Assembly (NCBI GenBank): GCA_024500155.1
Contig: CM044872.1
Span: forward strand, 55,123,460-55,187,459
DNA length: 64,000 nucleotides
Origin: Chenopodium formosanum
Taxonomy: Eukaryota > Streptophyta > Magnoliopsida > Caryophyllales > Amaranthaceae
Direction of reading: 5' to 3'
Shown here: piece after piece, positions 47,044 to 59,763 of the stretch
Position numbering within the stretch: the first letter of the stretch is position 1
Layout of the letters: every line of letters starts with the position of its first letter
Notes under the pieces: generated by a model
What the model saw: only the letters and a program-made list of their open reading frames with translations
Told to the model about the DNA's origin: nothing
Database searches by the model: none
Program-made: the position numbers and the translations under genes

Positions 47044-49496
47044 TCATAATTTGAGATCAGTTGTCCATGTACCCTGGACACTAGGATGTTTCGTAACATG
47101 CCTTGTCTTCAACTTCAGCACCTTCCTTCCCAATGCGTTTCTTAATCTGGTTGCATGCAATTGTATGTCTTCTGGAGTCATGTTCTTCACACAAATCACA
47201 CGCTCATTTTTGTTCTCTGATTAATAAAAGAAAATGGACAAAATAAATATAAGCAGAAGAGAATTTTCTCCATCAGAAAGGACAAGGAGAGAAAAAGATA
47301 GAAGAGGGGAAAACCAGTTGAGTCATCAACAGATAAATTTCTAGCCTTTAAGTAGTAATGGAGTAGGAAGTTTTGTTAACTTTGTTTCAAGAAACAAGAT
47401 CAATAAATCTATTAGAATGCTGGACATTGATATCACACAAATCCATATATACATCAATACTTTATACAATTCAAAGTTAATTTCTTTCCTGTGCATATGC
47501 CTAAAACATTGAAAGTTATTACTAAGTGTCAACCATCGACATAGAGTGCACCTTTTACCAAAAACTCAGGATAATTTTCTTCATAAGTTTTTCATTCTAG
47601 TGTTTACCCTATAATAGCAGTATCCAATGCCAATGATAAGGCTCTTATTTAATAATATGAAAGAGGTATCAATTCATTCATAACTAACTTCTACTGAAGG
47701 TGTATTTCAAAGAAGCAAAATACGAGTCTAGGAGGCAATAACTGTACCATTCATCTCTGAAAGATAGAACTATATAATGAATTAGCTCAATGGCCTATAT
47801 GTGGATCAGTGAAGGCATGCCTTCTGACCTCTGTATTTCATTGACAAGTTTTCCTTGTATCTTCCACCACAAATCCAGGCTCAAACCCACCCAGACTCCC
47901 CCCCTCCCTCTCCTGCCCAAACTATGAAAAGAAAAAAGGGAAAAAATTGGAAAATAAGATGTTATTTAGAGGGAGTAAGTATCATTACTGTAAAACCCTT
48001 TCAAATGCGGATGCTGACCACGGATGAGCTCAGTAACAACCTCAAGCTGGGGATTGCTTTCTTTAAAGCCTGGTAAAATATTTTCCATAAATGACCTGCA
48101 TTTTTGATAGACAGTTCATTGAATGAACTTCATTGCATATGCCAAAGATAATACTCCAGGACATTTATCAAAACAGTGAGTTACTAATCTGGAAGCTGTG
48201 GACTAAATAGCTTTTGAGCCCAAGAATTTCATATCAATATGCTTCAGTCCTTTCCACACCGTGGTTAATGAAAAATGGGTGCAGAAGTGGGAACAGTAAC
48301 ATAACCAACATAACCAACAAGAAATCTTCATTTAGAAAGAATTGATGTTGTCTAGTGTCCGAACCTAATCGGCCAATTTATAGGAAATTTTACACAGTTC
48401 TTTCACCTAATTATTTGCTATTGACTCCGTGGAAACCAAGACACTGTTTGAAAGAAAACATAAAATCCCAAAATTTTCTCATTTGACATCTGATTAAATG
48501 TGTATTTGATACACCACAGTGCTAAATGTTTGCATCCTCAATTAAAACCTACATTAATCAGACTATAATTTATGTCAATAACTTGTGTAAGATCCTCAAA
48601 CCTCTGACATGGACTGGCTATGTTCACTTACCAATTCATATAGGACAAAAGTCCAGCAGTTGGATAAAACATGAGAACTCAAGTCCAATTCATACAGACC
48701 AGAACCTACACCATTAGTTGTCTACATAGCATAATATTGGTCCAATCCCTCACAAATCGTAACCTTAGCAAAATCATGACAATGCAAAGATCATAATAAA
48801 ACATTGACCTTGCCCAAGCAACTTAATTAAAGCACAATCTTCCCATCGAACTTCTCACGAGTCCACAACAAAGGTAATTAAGAGGCAATCAACAAAAAAT
48901 GTTTTCCCCAAATTTCTAATTTGCTATTTGTAAAATTTCAATGCATACTGTTGTAAGTGCAGTAAATAAATAAAAACTTGTACTAACCTAAAAATCAATA
49001 CTGCCAAAAAAAACAAATTAACCAAGAAATTACAGTTGTTAATTTCAAATCAGAATTTCCAAAGTTTAATTTTAAAAATGTAAATTCCGCATAACCGAAG
49101 GCGGCATCAATTAATGGCGCAAATTTACAGACAAAACCAAAGAAAATTCTCAAATATTACTAATCAATCATAAATAACATCACAACACCATGAAAACCAC
49201 CAAATTACTGACAAATGTTGCTGTTCAATCAAAATACATTATAGCCTAACAAATTGGTGCAATAAAATCTTGAAAAGATTACGAAATCGAGAGGGAATTC
49301 AGCCAGGAATTATATAATTGATTCAATTATAACTAACTTCTGAAATCATGATGATAAAAAACAGTAGAAATTCAAGCAGAATTCCTTCCGAAAATGAGGA
49401 AGAAGGAGAGAGAAACCTGATACCACGGCTGCTTCCACCCCAATCACAGTAGCTTACGATCAATTTCTGGAGCTGCCATTGCCCTCGCAATGCCAT
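47044..49496 (-). CDS. mL43 (MRPL43): Mitochondrial large-subunit ribosomal protein mL43
   Basis: Component of the mitochondrial ribosome large subunit, in the L51/S25/CI-B8 thioredoxin-like family. Three exons join in phase: 49496-49417, 48095-47989 and 47216-47044, giving 119 residues, the same length as Arabidopsis At3g59650. The N-terminus MALRGQWQLQKLIVSYCDWGGSS is the conserved start, with strand and basic residues. The middle exon gives SFMENILPGFKESNPQLEVV and RGQHPHLKGFY. The last exon gives NERVICVKNMTPEDI, LRNALGRKVLKL and RHVTKHPSVQGTW. It has no separate presequence, as usual for this family. Introns 1 and 2 are 1.3 and 0.8 kb. All family-conserved residues are present. Confidence 0.94.
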
Positions 49497-51370
49497 TTTG
49501 CTCGCAACTTTTCTGAGTGACCAATTTACCAGGGTTCTTGTGGATTTTACTTTGTAAAATCAATTCTCTTTATTCTTATTCCGTTATTTGTAATTCCGGG
49601 TATTAGTACGTAAGAGGTGACAAATAAAGTGTTTGAGTCGGGTTTGAATTGGATTGATTTGGTTAAGAATGTTTCTAAGTATTTGACATTGTTTAAATTG
49701 ACCTAGATTATCATTTTTAAGTCCATTATAAAAATCAATCAATTTGATCAAGTTAATTTTAATTTGGTTAAATTATATATCATTTTGACTTTGAGTTCTT
49801 CAATTCAATGACCACACAAGGATCATTTTTATACTAGCATAAACAGTCGAATCTTTCTAACCCATCAAAATTGATGCCACCTTCATTCCTTAAATATGTT
49901 GATATTTATTAATACTAACCATTTACATAATTTCATATTATAAAGTTACAAAAATTTGATATTTGGAAAATATATGTTGTACATACCAAAATAAAATTTA
50001 TAAGCTCTGACCGTCCGACGTCACTATTTCTTTGTGTGAAGAAAACAATTAGGAACGAATGTTCTATTTAGTAATCTGTACTTATTACGAGTAGTCGATA
50101 AACTTGATACTAAAAAGCTGGGGCTATTTTTTTTTTTTTAGAGCCACAAGGGCATGTGATGAAAATCGATCCCAAGATTTTCTGAGATCGGGAGGAAAGC
50201 TCTAACCAATTGATCTATCCCTCACTCTCAAAAGTTGGGATTAAAATTAGAAGGGCTAGTACATATGGATTAGGCGCCCCAACTAATCATACTATATACT
50301 TGTGCGGAAAGAATTCAAAGAAAGATTCACCAAAATTCTTCAAGAATTACGGGATATTAACTAAATTTACCTCAACAAGAAGTTCTACAGGTTAGTATAT
50401 TGAATACATTCATTCTTTAAATTCCCTTTTAGGTCCTGTTTAGTTCAGCTTAATTTCAGTTCTATTCAATTTAATTTAGTTCCTAATTTCCTTCTTTCAT
50501 AAACAATTCAATTCAGCTCAGATCAGTTTAGTTCAGTTCAGTTCAGCTCAGTTTAGTTAGTTCAGCACAATTCTGTAAATATAAACAGACCCTTAATTAT
50601 GGTATTAGGGGGTTAGTATATAGCAGGTTATTCTTTAAATTCCCTTTTAACAAGTAGTCAAGGAAGTGGATTAAATTCACAAAAAAATAATATTTTTCTA
50701 TTCTTAATTAATTATTTCTCCTTATACTTTAAATTATCAAGAAAGGGTATAGGTTCACCAATAATTAATATCCCAAGATAAAACATGACGATTAACAATC
50801 AATATTCCAATTAATTAGAGGCTCTCGTATTAATTAATCATAGAATCAGAACAAACACTCTAAAATATATTAAATTAATCATATTAGTTTTTATAACTTG
50901 TAATCATTTGAAAATACACATTAAAATAAATTAAATATACAAATTAAAAGTTACCTTTATTTAAGCTTGAATAATTAATATTATTTGATTTTGGAGATAT
51001 ATTATGAATTGGACACTAATTTTTTTAGTCATCCCTTCCCTCTTAATTTATATAATCATCATATCATATCATCATATAACTAATATATAAAGCTAAACTT
51101 TTAGCTAAGTCACGAGACAACGGCACTTGGCATTCCAACTTTTCGCCAAGTGTCGCATCACGTGGGCGACAACTATTTGTTTATATGACACGTAGGATTT
51201 ATTTGAACATTTTTTTTTTTGTAGAATAGAATAAAAAAAAAGTTATTTTAGAATTTTATTTACAATAAATTTTGAATAGATTTAGTAGAATAAAAAATTA
51301 ATTTTGAAGTTTTATTTTCAAAAAAAAATTTGATTTAGAATTTTATTTTCAATAAAATACCAACATTTTT
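49497..51370. other. mL43 upstream region and intergenic DNA
   Basis: The first few hundred bases should include the mL43 promoter. It also holds a SINE-like stretch at about 50,104-50,240 (read on the minus strand, a tRNA-like GATCTATCCCT region) and a CTGAA-type MITE at 50432-50592. The remainder is AT-rich with no gene. Confidence 0.4.
50432..50592. mobile_element. Tourist-like CTGAA-repeat MITE, short copy
   Basis: It starts GGTCCTGTTTAGTTCAG and ends AATATAAACAGACCC, flanked by TTA (50429-50431 and 50593-50595). TTCAGTTCAG units surround a CTAATTTCCTTCTTTCATAA core. A direct copy of TTCTTTAAATTCCCTTTTA lies just before it and again about 40 bases after it. Confidence 0.7.
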
Positions 51371-53470
51371 ATACAAAATGGTGGATCCATAAAGGTACAA
51401 ATGAAAAAAATAAAAAAAAAAAATCAAAGAGTGTTGTGAAACAAGGAGAAACTTGAGAGAGAATTAATCTGTATTCTACTTGTATTTCATATGATGGAGG
51501 TATACATATATATATAGTACAATAATTGATAGGGTTTGCTTGGAGGATAATAACTCTAAAATCTAGAAAGTTCCGAAATGATACAAGGGTATAATGGACA
51601 TCCACAAATATATTTCATAACACTCCCCCTTGGATGTTCATTGTCGAAGACTGTGCCTCGTTAAAACCTTATTAGGAAAAACCCTGTGGGATAAAAACCT
51701 AATGAAGGAAAAAGAGTACAACATTCTTCGTAATACGCACGAAATGCTGCATCGTTAAAAACCTTACCAGAAAAACCCAATGTGGGACAAAACCATGGTC
51801 AAGGGAAAAAAAGTGCAGCGCGTATTTTCTCCCCCTAATGAATACATAACTTGAGATCTTTTAGGGCCGCAACAATGAATCCAATATGTTGGATATCTTC
51901 TCATATGTAGTAAAATATCACTCATTGATATGATCTTCGATCCTCCTAAACTGAAATTGCATCTTCAAGTCTTCACGTTAACATGTGAAGTGTCTTCATT
52001 TCACCATACATGTGTTTATCTCTAATATCAATATTTCAAATCTCTGTTTAACAGTTAATTTAAAGGTGATGATCATTATTTGATTAAACATTCATTAATA
52101 TTTATTTGATGACAAAACCTGATATTATTAATGTCATTTTTCAATCTCATATGAATTATAATATAACACATGTAATTATATACGCTTATCGTGGTTCTTC
52201 TAGACCATAAGAAAACATTCTCACGCATAAGTATTCCATTGATATTCTTTAGACGTTTCATAATTGACACGATAGGTCTCTTGCAAATACAAATAGTAAA
52301 TCTCATTAACTCTCATATGCTCAAACTTTAGGTTGAGATGTCACTGATGTAATTACATAGACTTTTCAAGAGTTTGATAGTAATTGCAATATTCAAAAGA
52401 TAAACTTTGTAGGGCTGGATATTTAAATACATCGTATATAAGTTCTTCACGAAGTCTTCTTACATGATTCATAACGTGCAATTAAATCAGTGTCATCAAT
52501 AATTTCATTACAATTATAAGCCCATTGGAATATAAATATCTCTTTCTAATTTTTCATCAAAGTTGTAAATATGTCTTACTATACTTTGAATGAACATTCA
52601 CATACACCACAGTCATTGTAAGAAATTAATCCATGCAATATGAGATATAGAAAACATGATAACATATTAAACAAAATATACAATTAGTAATGCATCTAAC
52701 TTCCTACATATGCAATAAACAATTAACCTATGACTCACATGCACATGAACATACGACTCAAAATGATGCAAGACACTGTACAGTGTGGATTTAAAAATCC
52801 ATATTTCATTGGACTTCGGGTCCATGATAAACTTATGATCATTATCATTATGTCGACATCAAAACATACATATATTTCAGATCCCTTACTCATTAGTCCA
52901 TTCCATTATGCATATGCATATTATTCACGGTTCCATTGTGTACCGATATCATAAAATTCCTTTAACGTACATTCCGCATGCCATTTTACTATGATATCTG
53001 AATACATTTCTCATTGGTACCATCATAACGTTTCTTACATCATAGGCCATCTATCATAATAATTTAGATATCTATATCACTTTTAGGGTATTTCATACAA
53101 TATGGTATTTATATACTATTACACTATTAGTGTCAATTGCACTATCTTGCCAAATATCATATCTATTAGACTTATCTTTATTTTTGGAATCGATCATACA
53201 ACCTACACTTCAGGTGTAGTGATTCAAGTATAATTGACAAGATTTTATCTCAATGTATACACATAATTAATATGACCAAAATATATCTTCAACGCTATGC
53301 AACATGAGTCATAACTGAATACAAATCAAATCATAAATGTTCAACATATCTTGATAATATATATACAAAACTTTGCATATAACTTTTCAAACTACCATTA
53401 TAGGGATCATATTTATTATTTATTTATTTAATTAATTTTTTCAACTTTTGCTAATTCGTTCTTCTCCCCC
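51370..53470. mobile_element. Noncoding LTR-retrotransposon-derived DNA
   Basis: It contains the CACTCCCCCTTGGATGTTCA and CCTCGTTAAAACCTTATTAGG type text that typically flanks plant LTR elements, followed by very AT-rich DNA without long frames. A segment at about 51502-51554 recurs at about 61380-61444, where a CACTA element interrupts it. Confidence 0.5.
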
Positions 53471-55010
53471 CTAAGTTGGTAAAATATCTCATTTATAGGG
53501 GCGTCTTATTATATACTGACACGAGGAAAATGTAGGTCGTTCTCTACCCTTTCCTAGAGCCAAAGAAAATTTATAAACACTCGACCAACCTAATACGAGT
53601 ATATGGTAAGTCAAGGGTCGAACCCAAGGGAATGAATAGGTGTAAGCTATAGCCTAGGTCAAGCTACTTCGAAGTTTGTGGGAAGATGCGGTTGGTAACT
53701 AAGGTATCAAGAAATCTAGATGAATCGAGAAATTCAATATACTAAACACTAGGGATATATATAGGTTCCACATGTAAGCTTAATGATTATGCTAATTGAA
53801 GGATCACTCAATCAATTCAAACATTGCAAAGGACAAACAATAGTTGCAATCAAAGGAATTCAAGGGCTATCTCCTATAAGCCTAGCTAGGGTTCACTATG
53901 AATGGCTAGCTAGGAAAATCACAATCAAATTCAATCAATTAAAGCAATTCTCAAATCAAGGGTTCATGACATTGAAATTTGCAATGCAATCTAGATTAAT
54001 CTTATAGGTTAATAACTCCTAATCTAATTAATCACATGCACAACTATGTCAACCAATTTAATTGCACCATTCAAATCAATTTAGCATCATCAACAAGCAA
54101 AAATCATCAATCAAGCATGCTTCCCCTTCTCCCTAGCAACTAATCTACTCACTAAACATGGTAAAATTAAGAAACAAAACAAATTCAATCAAATTCATAT
54201 TCATTTAAAGCTAAATCAAAGAAAATCAATCAATCAACAAATTCTAAAACAAGGAATGTAATCTCAATCAAATCCAAGAAACTAGAAGGAATTGCATTAA
54301 AAGTAAATCAAGGGAAAGAAATCTTACAAACATTCATTGAATTGAAGAAGGAATTTCAAGATCAAATTGAAATCTAAGATCAAATTCAAGTACAAACAAG
54401 TAAATCTTAAGCTTCTCTCTCTACTTTCTATCTCTACTATTTCTGGAAAAATTCTTTCTCTAGTACAAAGTTAAGTCGTCCTCCAAAATGAAAGTCAAAA
54501 GCTATAAATAAGAAAAATCGAGCGAAGAGGGCCGCACAGGCCGTGCGCACACACAGCCCAGCCGCGCGTGCGCTCAGCTGGGTCTGCGCGCACGCACCCC
54601 TGTGCCGCGCGCGCACCCCTGTGCGATGCATATGCTTTGGCTCCTTCGCTTGCTTGATCAAACTCCGCGCTCCCGAGCATCCCCATCATCAGTGCACTCG
54701 AGTGATGCCCGCGAACATGGCAGTCCCAAAATGAGCAAATTGACTTGATTATTCACTTACAAAACACAAATAAAACAAAGAGAGGAAGCGTAGCAAGGTA
54801 AAACTAAAACTAAAATTATGAATTATCAACTAAAAAATATGAAAAACTCGTAAAAACCAATCGAGAACTAAAGTGAATTATAAAAAATGGAAAATCAAAT
54901 AAAACTAAAAGAATTATATGAAAATGATGAAAGAAAATCAAGAAAATGAACCTAAATCTTATTCTTTTGAGCGCCATAAACGACGCTCATCATATACCAA
55001 CTTAGTAGAC
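53470..55010 (-). mobile_element. LTR-like fragment with a GC-rich island
   Basis: Read on the minus strand, it contains CATTCCCTTGGGTTCGACCC followed by TTATAAATTTTCTTTGG, text typical of plant LTRs. A sharp GCGCGC-rich island lies at about 54525-54640 in otherwise AT-rich DNA. Open frames across the island are composition artefacts. Borders are estimated. Confidence 0.4.
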
Positions 55011-56772
55011 AAATTTGCATTAAAATTTACTTCATTAGGAGGATCACAATCAAAATTTATTTCTCAGAAGATTTGTATTAAACAAGTTTCATCTCTTCTG
55101 GAGAACAACTTCAATGAAGAATCATTTCTTCATTAATTTTACATTGCATGTGTATTTATTTTATATTACCCTTTTCATAATATCTTCTAGAAAACAATGT
55201 CAATGGGGAGACATGTGTTGTGCAGTTGTACGTTTTCCCTTCTTTTCCAATTTCTTATGTGCTGACATATAATAGCCCCAATCAAAAGAATTGTTATACA
55301 AGCATAGATCACTTGCTTGTAATTCTACTAGGTGGTGATCTTTTAGATCTTTAAAGATTTAAATAATGTATTTGGTGAGCTTCTGGTCCCCTGATAGTTG
55401 ACAATAATATATAAGTTATTTTGGTGAAACTTCTGGTCACCCATTACTCTCTTTTATATAAGAAATCAAAACCTATTAACTCTTGAAATTTTCATCAATA
55501 CAAATTTTTATGAATCACAATCCAAATATAGCTCAATCTCAATGTTATGTCTTGCCATTCAATTCATTTCATATATCTAACATTGAGAGAGCGTCAACAC
55601 GGTATCAAATGAAACTTCAGGTTTCCATAACAGGTAATTCTTAAACCCGGATGGCCTAATTTAATTATCACATCCAGTCACTTTTCTAAATTTGAACTCT
55701 AGCATGACCATGAATATGATGTGATATTATAACAAGACAATCAATTAATATTGTATCCAATAATTACTAATACTCTGCTGGAGTTTTAACTATAAACTTG
55801 ATACATGTTAATCTTGTTGGATATTTCATACTCTTCTGGAGTCTTTTATATAATCATGAAACATATGAATTTTACTAAAAGTGAATTCTTCTAGAAATGT
55901 AATGGGATTTACCACTTCCTCAAATTTGTCATTGTTAATAGTGACTCCTTTCCTTTTCAAAGATACTTAATTATCTTTAGAACCTATTGATTTATCACGC
56001 TTCAGGCATGCTATAGGTTCATCAACAATTGATGTTGTACTTCTAGGACATCAATTTTAAATTAGAGCATTTACAACTAGTATATGATAAATGTCATTTG
56101 TTTATATCTATCTTCAGGATGGTATCATTCAAAATATTTAATTAACGTGTGGCCACTTCTATTAAATCAATCGTTGATATTTAAGTTAATGTATGTATCA
56201 AACTGACCGTCAATATATTTTATTATTTATATGCAAGGATTACATACGATCTCCCCCTAATCCTTGCATATGGGGGTATGGAATGAATCAATCCAACAAC
56301 CTTTAAAATCTTTGCAACTTTTAAGCCATAAATTCTTTTGGCAATGTCATGTATCAAGTAACGTGTTCCTTTTAGCAAAATCATGCTTAGATAAAATTAT
56401 ACTTATATAACACTTAATCATGTTCCTCATACCCAATTACATTCATCTTAAAAAAAACGAGACCTCTTATATTTATGGGCATAATAAAACGTTGATTATG
56501 TAAAGTTTCTCACAATGTCATGTTGCAATTTATAAACTTAAAAACATTATTTCTTGGTCCAATAGTTGATATGTAATCATCTTTGCAATTCTAATTGAGC
56601 TTTTCAATGAATTGTAATCACGGAAACATAATGAAATCCTTTCAATCACATGAACTATCATTTACTTATGGAGTGAGTAAATATAGTAATTTATGTATCT
56701 TCAATACTCACTTAGAGTTCAATATCTAAAATACAGTCAAAACCTTTTGTATATTTATCGATAGCAAAGCTA
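55010..56772. mobile_element. AT-rich retroelement-derived noncoding DNA
   Basis: It continues the text of 51,370-53,470 (for example CTCCCCCTAATCCTTGCATA near 56,250). It is probably the other side of the element interrupted at 53,470-55,010. No gene is recognisable. Confidence 0.35.
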
Positions 56773-57498
56773 ATGAAAGTCCTTCCGTTTGTGGTTGGGT
56801 TAGTTACAACAATTGTAAAAAAAGTTTGTGTGTTTGACCAAGACATGAGTGATCTCGAATTTTGTTCACCTGGTAAGTGCATGCTATCTTTAGGAGTTGG
56901 GTGGACTATCTATTTTTCCTTGCATTTGGGCATTAGATTATACCTTAAGGATCCGATTAAGGATCTTGAAATCAGCAACGGGTGGATCGGCATGTCACCC
57001 TTGTTTGAATGGTATGACAAGCGCATATGTTCAGTGATTGAAGGTGCGCATGGATATGCAGCGGTGCACTACATTATCTTTAGCGATGCATGTACGGCTT
57101 TCATAGACATGACCATCTTCATTGATGATCCTATTCGGTCATCTACCAATGTATATGGTGTGTTTTTGCTCGGTATGGCAGCCACGATTATTCGAGTGTC
57201 TATGACAAGAAATATTATCAAACTAGACTCTTTGACAAACCACAAGCTCACCCAGTGAAGATAACCACACAATCGTCGTCGTCTAAACTTCCTTTGTCAA
57301 AATCAGCTGTATCGGTGCCTGTAGACGACTCCCTAATAGTAGAAGCAAATTTGTGGGCAACAAAATCAAGAAGAAGCTATTGCTATTTGTGGGACCGTAG
57401 AGTTTGAAGCTGATAATAAGTACAAGTCTTGCATTATCCATAAAGAAATTCACGGACAACGCTACCGCATTCAAATATCGATTGAATTTGATAGCTAG
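56773..57498 (+). pseudogene. Frameshifted fragment resembling a JIP60/DUF6598-type C-terminal domain
   Basis: The first frame (56773-57258) encodes a beta-rich, partly hydrophobic domain with FDQDMSDLEF, SLGVGWTIYFSLHLGI, NGWIGMSPLFEWYDKRICSV and GYAAVHYIIFSDAC. Similarity then continues in a second frame (about 57193-57350: LPLSKSAVSVPVDDSLIVEA) and a third (about 57358-57498: ICGTVEFEADNKYKSCIIH, ending in an IQISIEFDS-type strand). The pattern of a final beta strand set after LS-x3-VSV recalls DUF6598 domains, which in plants are often joined to ribosome-inactivating-protein domains (family knowledge). Two frame changes make it a relic. The family call is tentative. Confidence 0.5.
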
Positions 57499-58281
57499 CT
57501 TCTAGTTTGCCATATAATCTCGATGAAACTTGTTGACTTAGCTTGTGGTTTGCCGTGATAGATAGATAAGTCGATATAATTATATGCATATATATTCTAT
57601 GTTATATTTATTTTTTTAATTTGCAATTTGTAGTAAATCCTTTATTGTTTAATTTTCTATATATAACTGGCTATTACTCTATCCAATCCTTTAGTTTGGT
57701 TTCGTTTGAGATCAAGGAAGAGATTAAAAAAGTACTCGTAAATATCAACAAAGAATACATTTAACGAGAGAAATATTAGCTTTCGGTGATTGGGGCTGCA
57801 CTTGGTAAGGAGAATTGAGTGTTTGATCCCCACAACAATAATTGGGATGGGACTGAAACCTAACCACTCAAAATTGAATCTCGAATATAAATTGGCTCAA
57901 ACGGTGAATCGGGTGATATAGTGAAAAAATAAAAAAGGAAAAATTGTCAGAAGTCAGCTAACTTTTACACGATTTATTAAAATAAATTAACTTTATTATT
58001 ACCTAGTCACTTAAGCTTTAGATAGGTTATATGGTGATTCCTTAATTGGTCCTATTATGGGGGTTAAAGTGAATGCTCTAAATACACTAAAAACTTGATC
58101 ATTTTCACAACTGACAAATTCCTCAAACATACATACTTTTCTTGGAAGATAAGTTAAATTGACGAGAAAATTAGACTTCTCGGGCCAGACCAAACCCAAG
58201 AAACGTGTTTGTATACTTTTCCCCTAGCCTTGAACATCCTTCTTATTTTGTAGCTTCATTTCCAAACATTTTGAGTACAAC

Positions 58282-58483
58282 TTGACAATTACTACCTACA
58301 ATTGTTGCTATTTTAGTGGGTCCTACATGACATCACACTTCAGTTCATAACTAGTAGGTGGGAAGTTTTAATATTTTAAAAATTAGTAGGTGGTAAAAAA
58401 AATGTGGGTGATAATTGCTAAAACAACAATAATTATAGGTGATAATTGCTAACACAACAACAATTGTATGTGGTAATTGTCAA
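58282..58483. mobile_element. Short inverted-repeat element (possible MITE)
   Basis: TTGACAATTACTACCTACAA at the left and its near-inverse TTGTATGTGGTAATTGTCAA at the right frame about 200 bases that also hold repeated GATAATTGCTAA words. The target duplication is not clear. Confidence 0.45.
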
Positions 58484-58970
58484 AAAATCCAAATGAATAT
58501 GACGAAATGCTTGGATCACAATTACAAGAAGACTGACATCAGTGACATGAGCGTACTTCATGGTATGATTTAGATATCCAACACTATACTATTAACTATA
58601 GAAATCTACGCTTTGCTTTCATTCTTTGTAAATTCCAACAATATAGTACATTGGTCAGTGGCTTCACTATCAAACATTTCAATTGTTGCACCTTAAAGAT
58701 AGTAAATGTTTTAGTATTTTTTTTTTTAAAAAAAAAACATCAATGAAAATAAGAACATCCTCATCCTAATATTTCTCATTTGATGTATTTACCTATAACT
58801 TTTGTCAAAGAAATTAGTTCTAAACCAAAAACTAAAAGGCACAACTGTACCATCCACATTTAGTAAATATTCAACACTTTTACTCTAATTAAGTATAAAC
58901 ACTTTTACTCTAATGAAGTATTTTTGTTTGAATGTGCAAATATTACGACCTGATAAAAGCGCCCTAATTT

Positions 58971-59111
58971 CACAACAAGAATTCAACATTCGTTTGATTT
59001 AACATTTTTGCTAATTCCACAACAAGAATTCAACATTCGATTAATTTAACATTCTCGCCATTTCCACAACAAGAATTCAACACTCGATTAATTCAAGGTT
59101 GCACACTTTAC
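58971..59111. repeat. Three tandem copies of a 47-base unit
   Basis: CACAACAAGAATTCAACA recurs at 58971, 59018 and 59065, a strict 47-base period, each followed by TTCGATTAATTTAACAT-like text. It lies about 0.65 kb upstream of the RIP-like frame. Confidence 0.8.
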
Positions 59112-59763
59112 AATTCGATTATTTCAACATTCTCACTGACCAAATCCAATCACTGGACTTTTGTATTTAATTTAATCCAATCACTTGACTTTTGTATTCG
59201 ATTAAGAAATATAAATAACTTTTGTGATAGTATGAGTAATTTTTGATAATTTATGAGTAATTTTTTATATAATTATAAAGTAAATTTTATTCCAAAAAAG
59301 AAGATTGGATTCAAAGACAATTGCTAAAAGAAGTTAGTTGATTGGAATTACAAAACAAAGAGATAATTAACAAAATACATGAGATGTATTCACTTTTTTA
59401 TAAAAGCAGAATGAATAGGGTCACTTTAAGAGAAATGACGAATAATTGTTGTACGAAAAATGTACTAATTTTGTAAAACAGAAATATCGAAAATATGGTA
59501 TGGGCTAGTAATATCTATAACGGTTTTTTAGGTAAATATCATGTTAGTTGAGGCAGTTAGTCGGTTATCAAGAAACAAAGAATGAAAGGCTTTCTTGATT
59601 TGGTTAGTAGATATTTATAACGGTTAAATATAACTAACTTGAAGTTCAAGAAGCTCGATCATTAACACGCTTTTGAGACATTTGTTCTAAACCAAAATTC
59701 TCTAAATTCTCTCTAAACTAAACATTTTTCCTAAACCTAATTCTCTTAAAAATTCATAAAAAC

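Larger units (their letters stand above)
57499..59763. other. AT-rich spacer upstream of the RIP-like frame
   Basis: It holds a possible SINE-like stretch (about 57,785-57,930), a small element with TTGACAATTAC ends (about 58282-58483) and three 47-base tandem copies (58971-59111). The last part should be the promoter of the RIP-like gene if that gene is active. Confidence 0.4.

Noticed and set aside
50104..50240. tRNA gene
   Set aside because: It has tRNA-like words on the minus strand but no complete cloverleaf could be drawn; at best a SINE relic.
54437..54734. Three overlapping Ala/Arg/Cys-rich frames
   Set aside because: All come from the GCGCGC island, whose base composition lacks stop codons; no protein family features.
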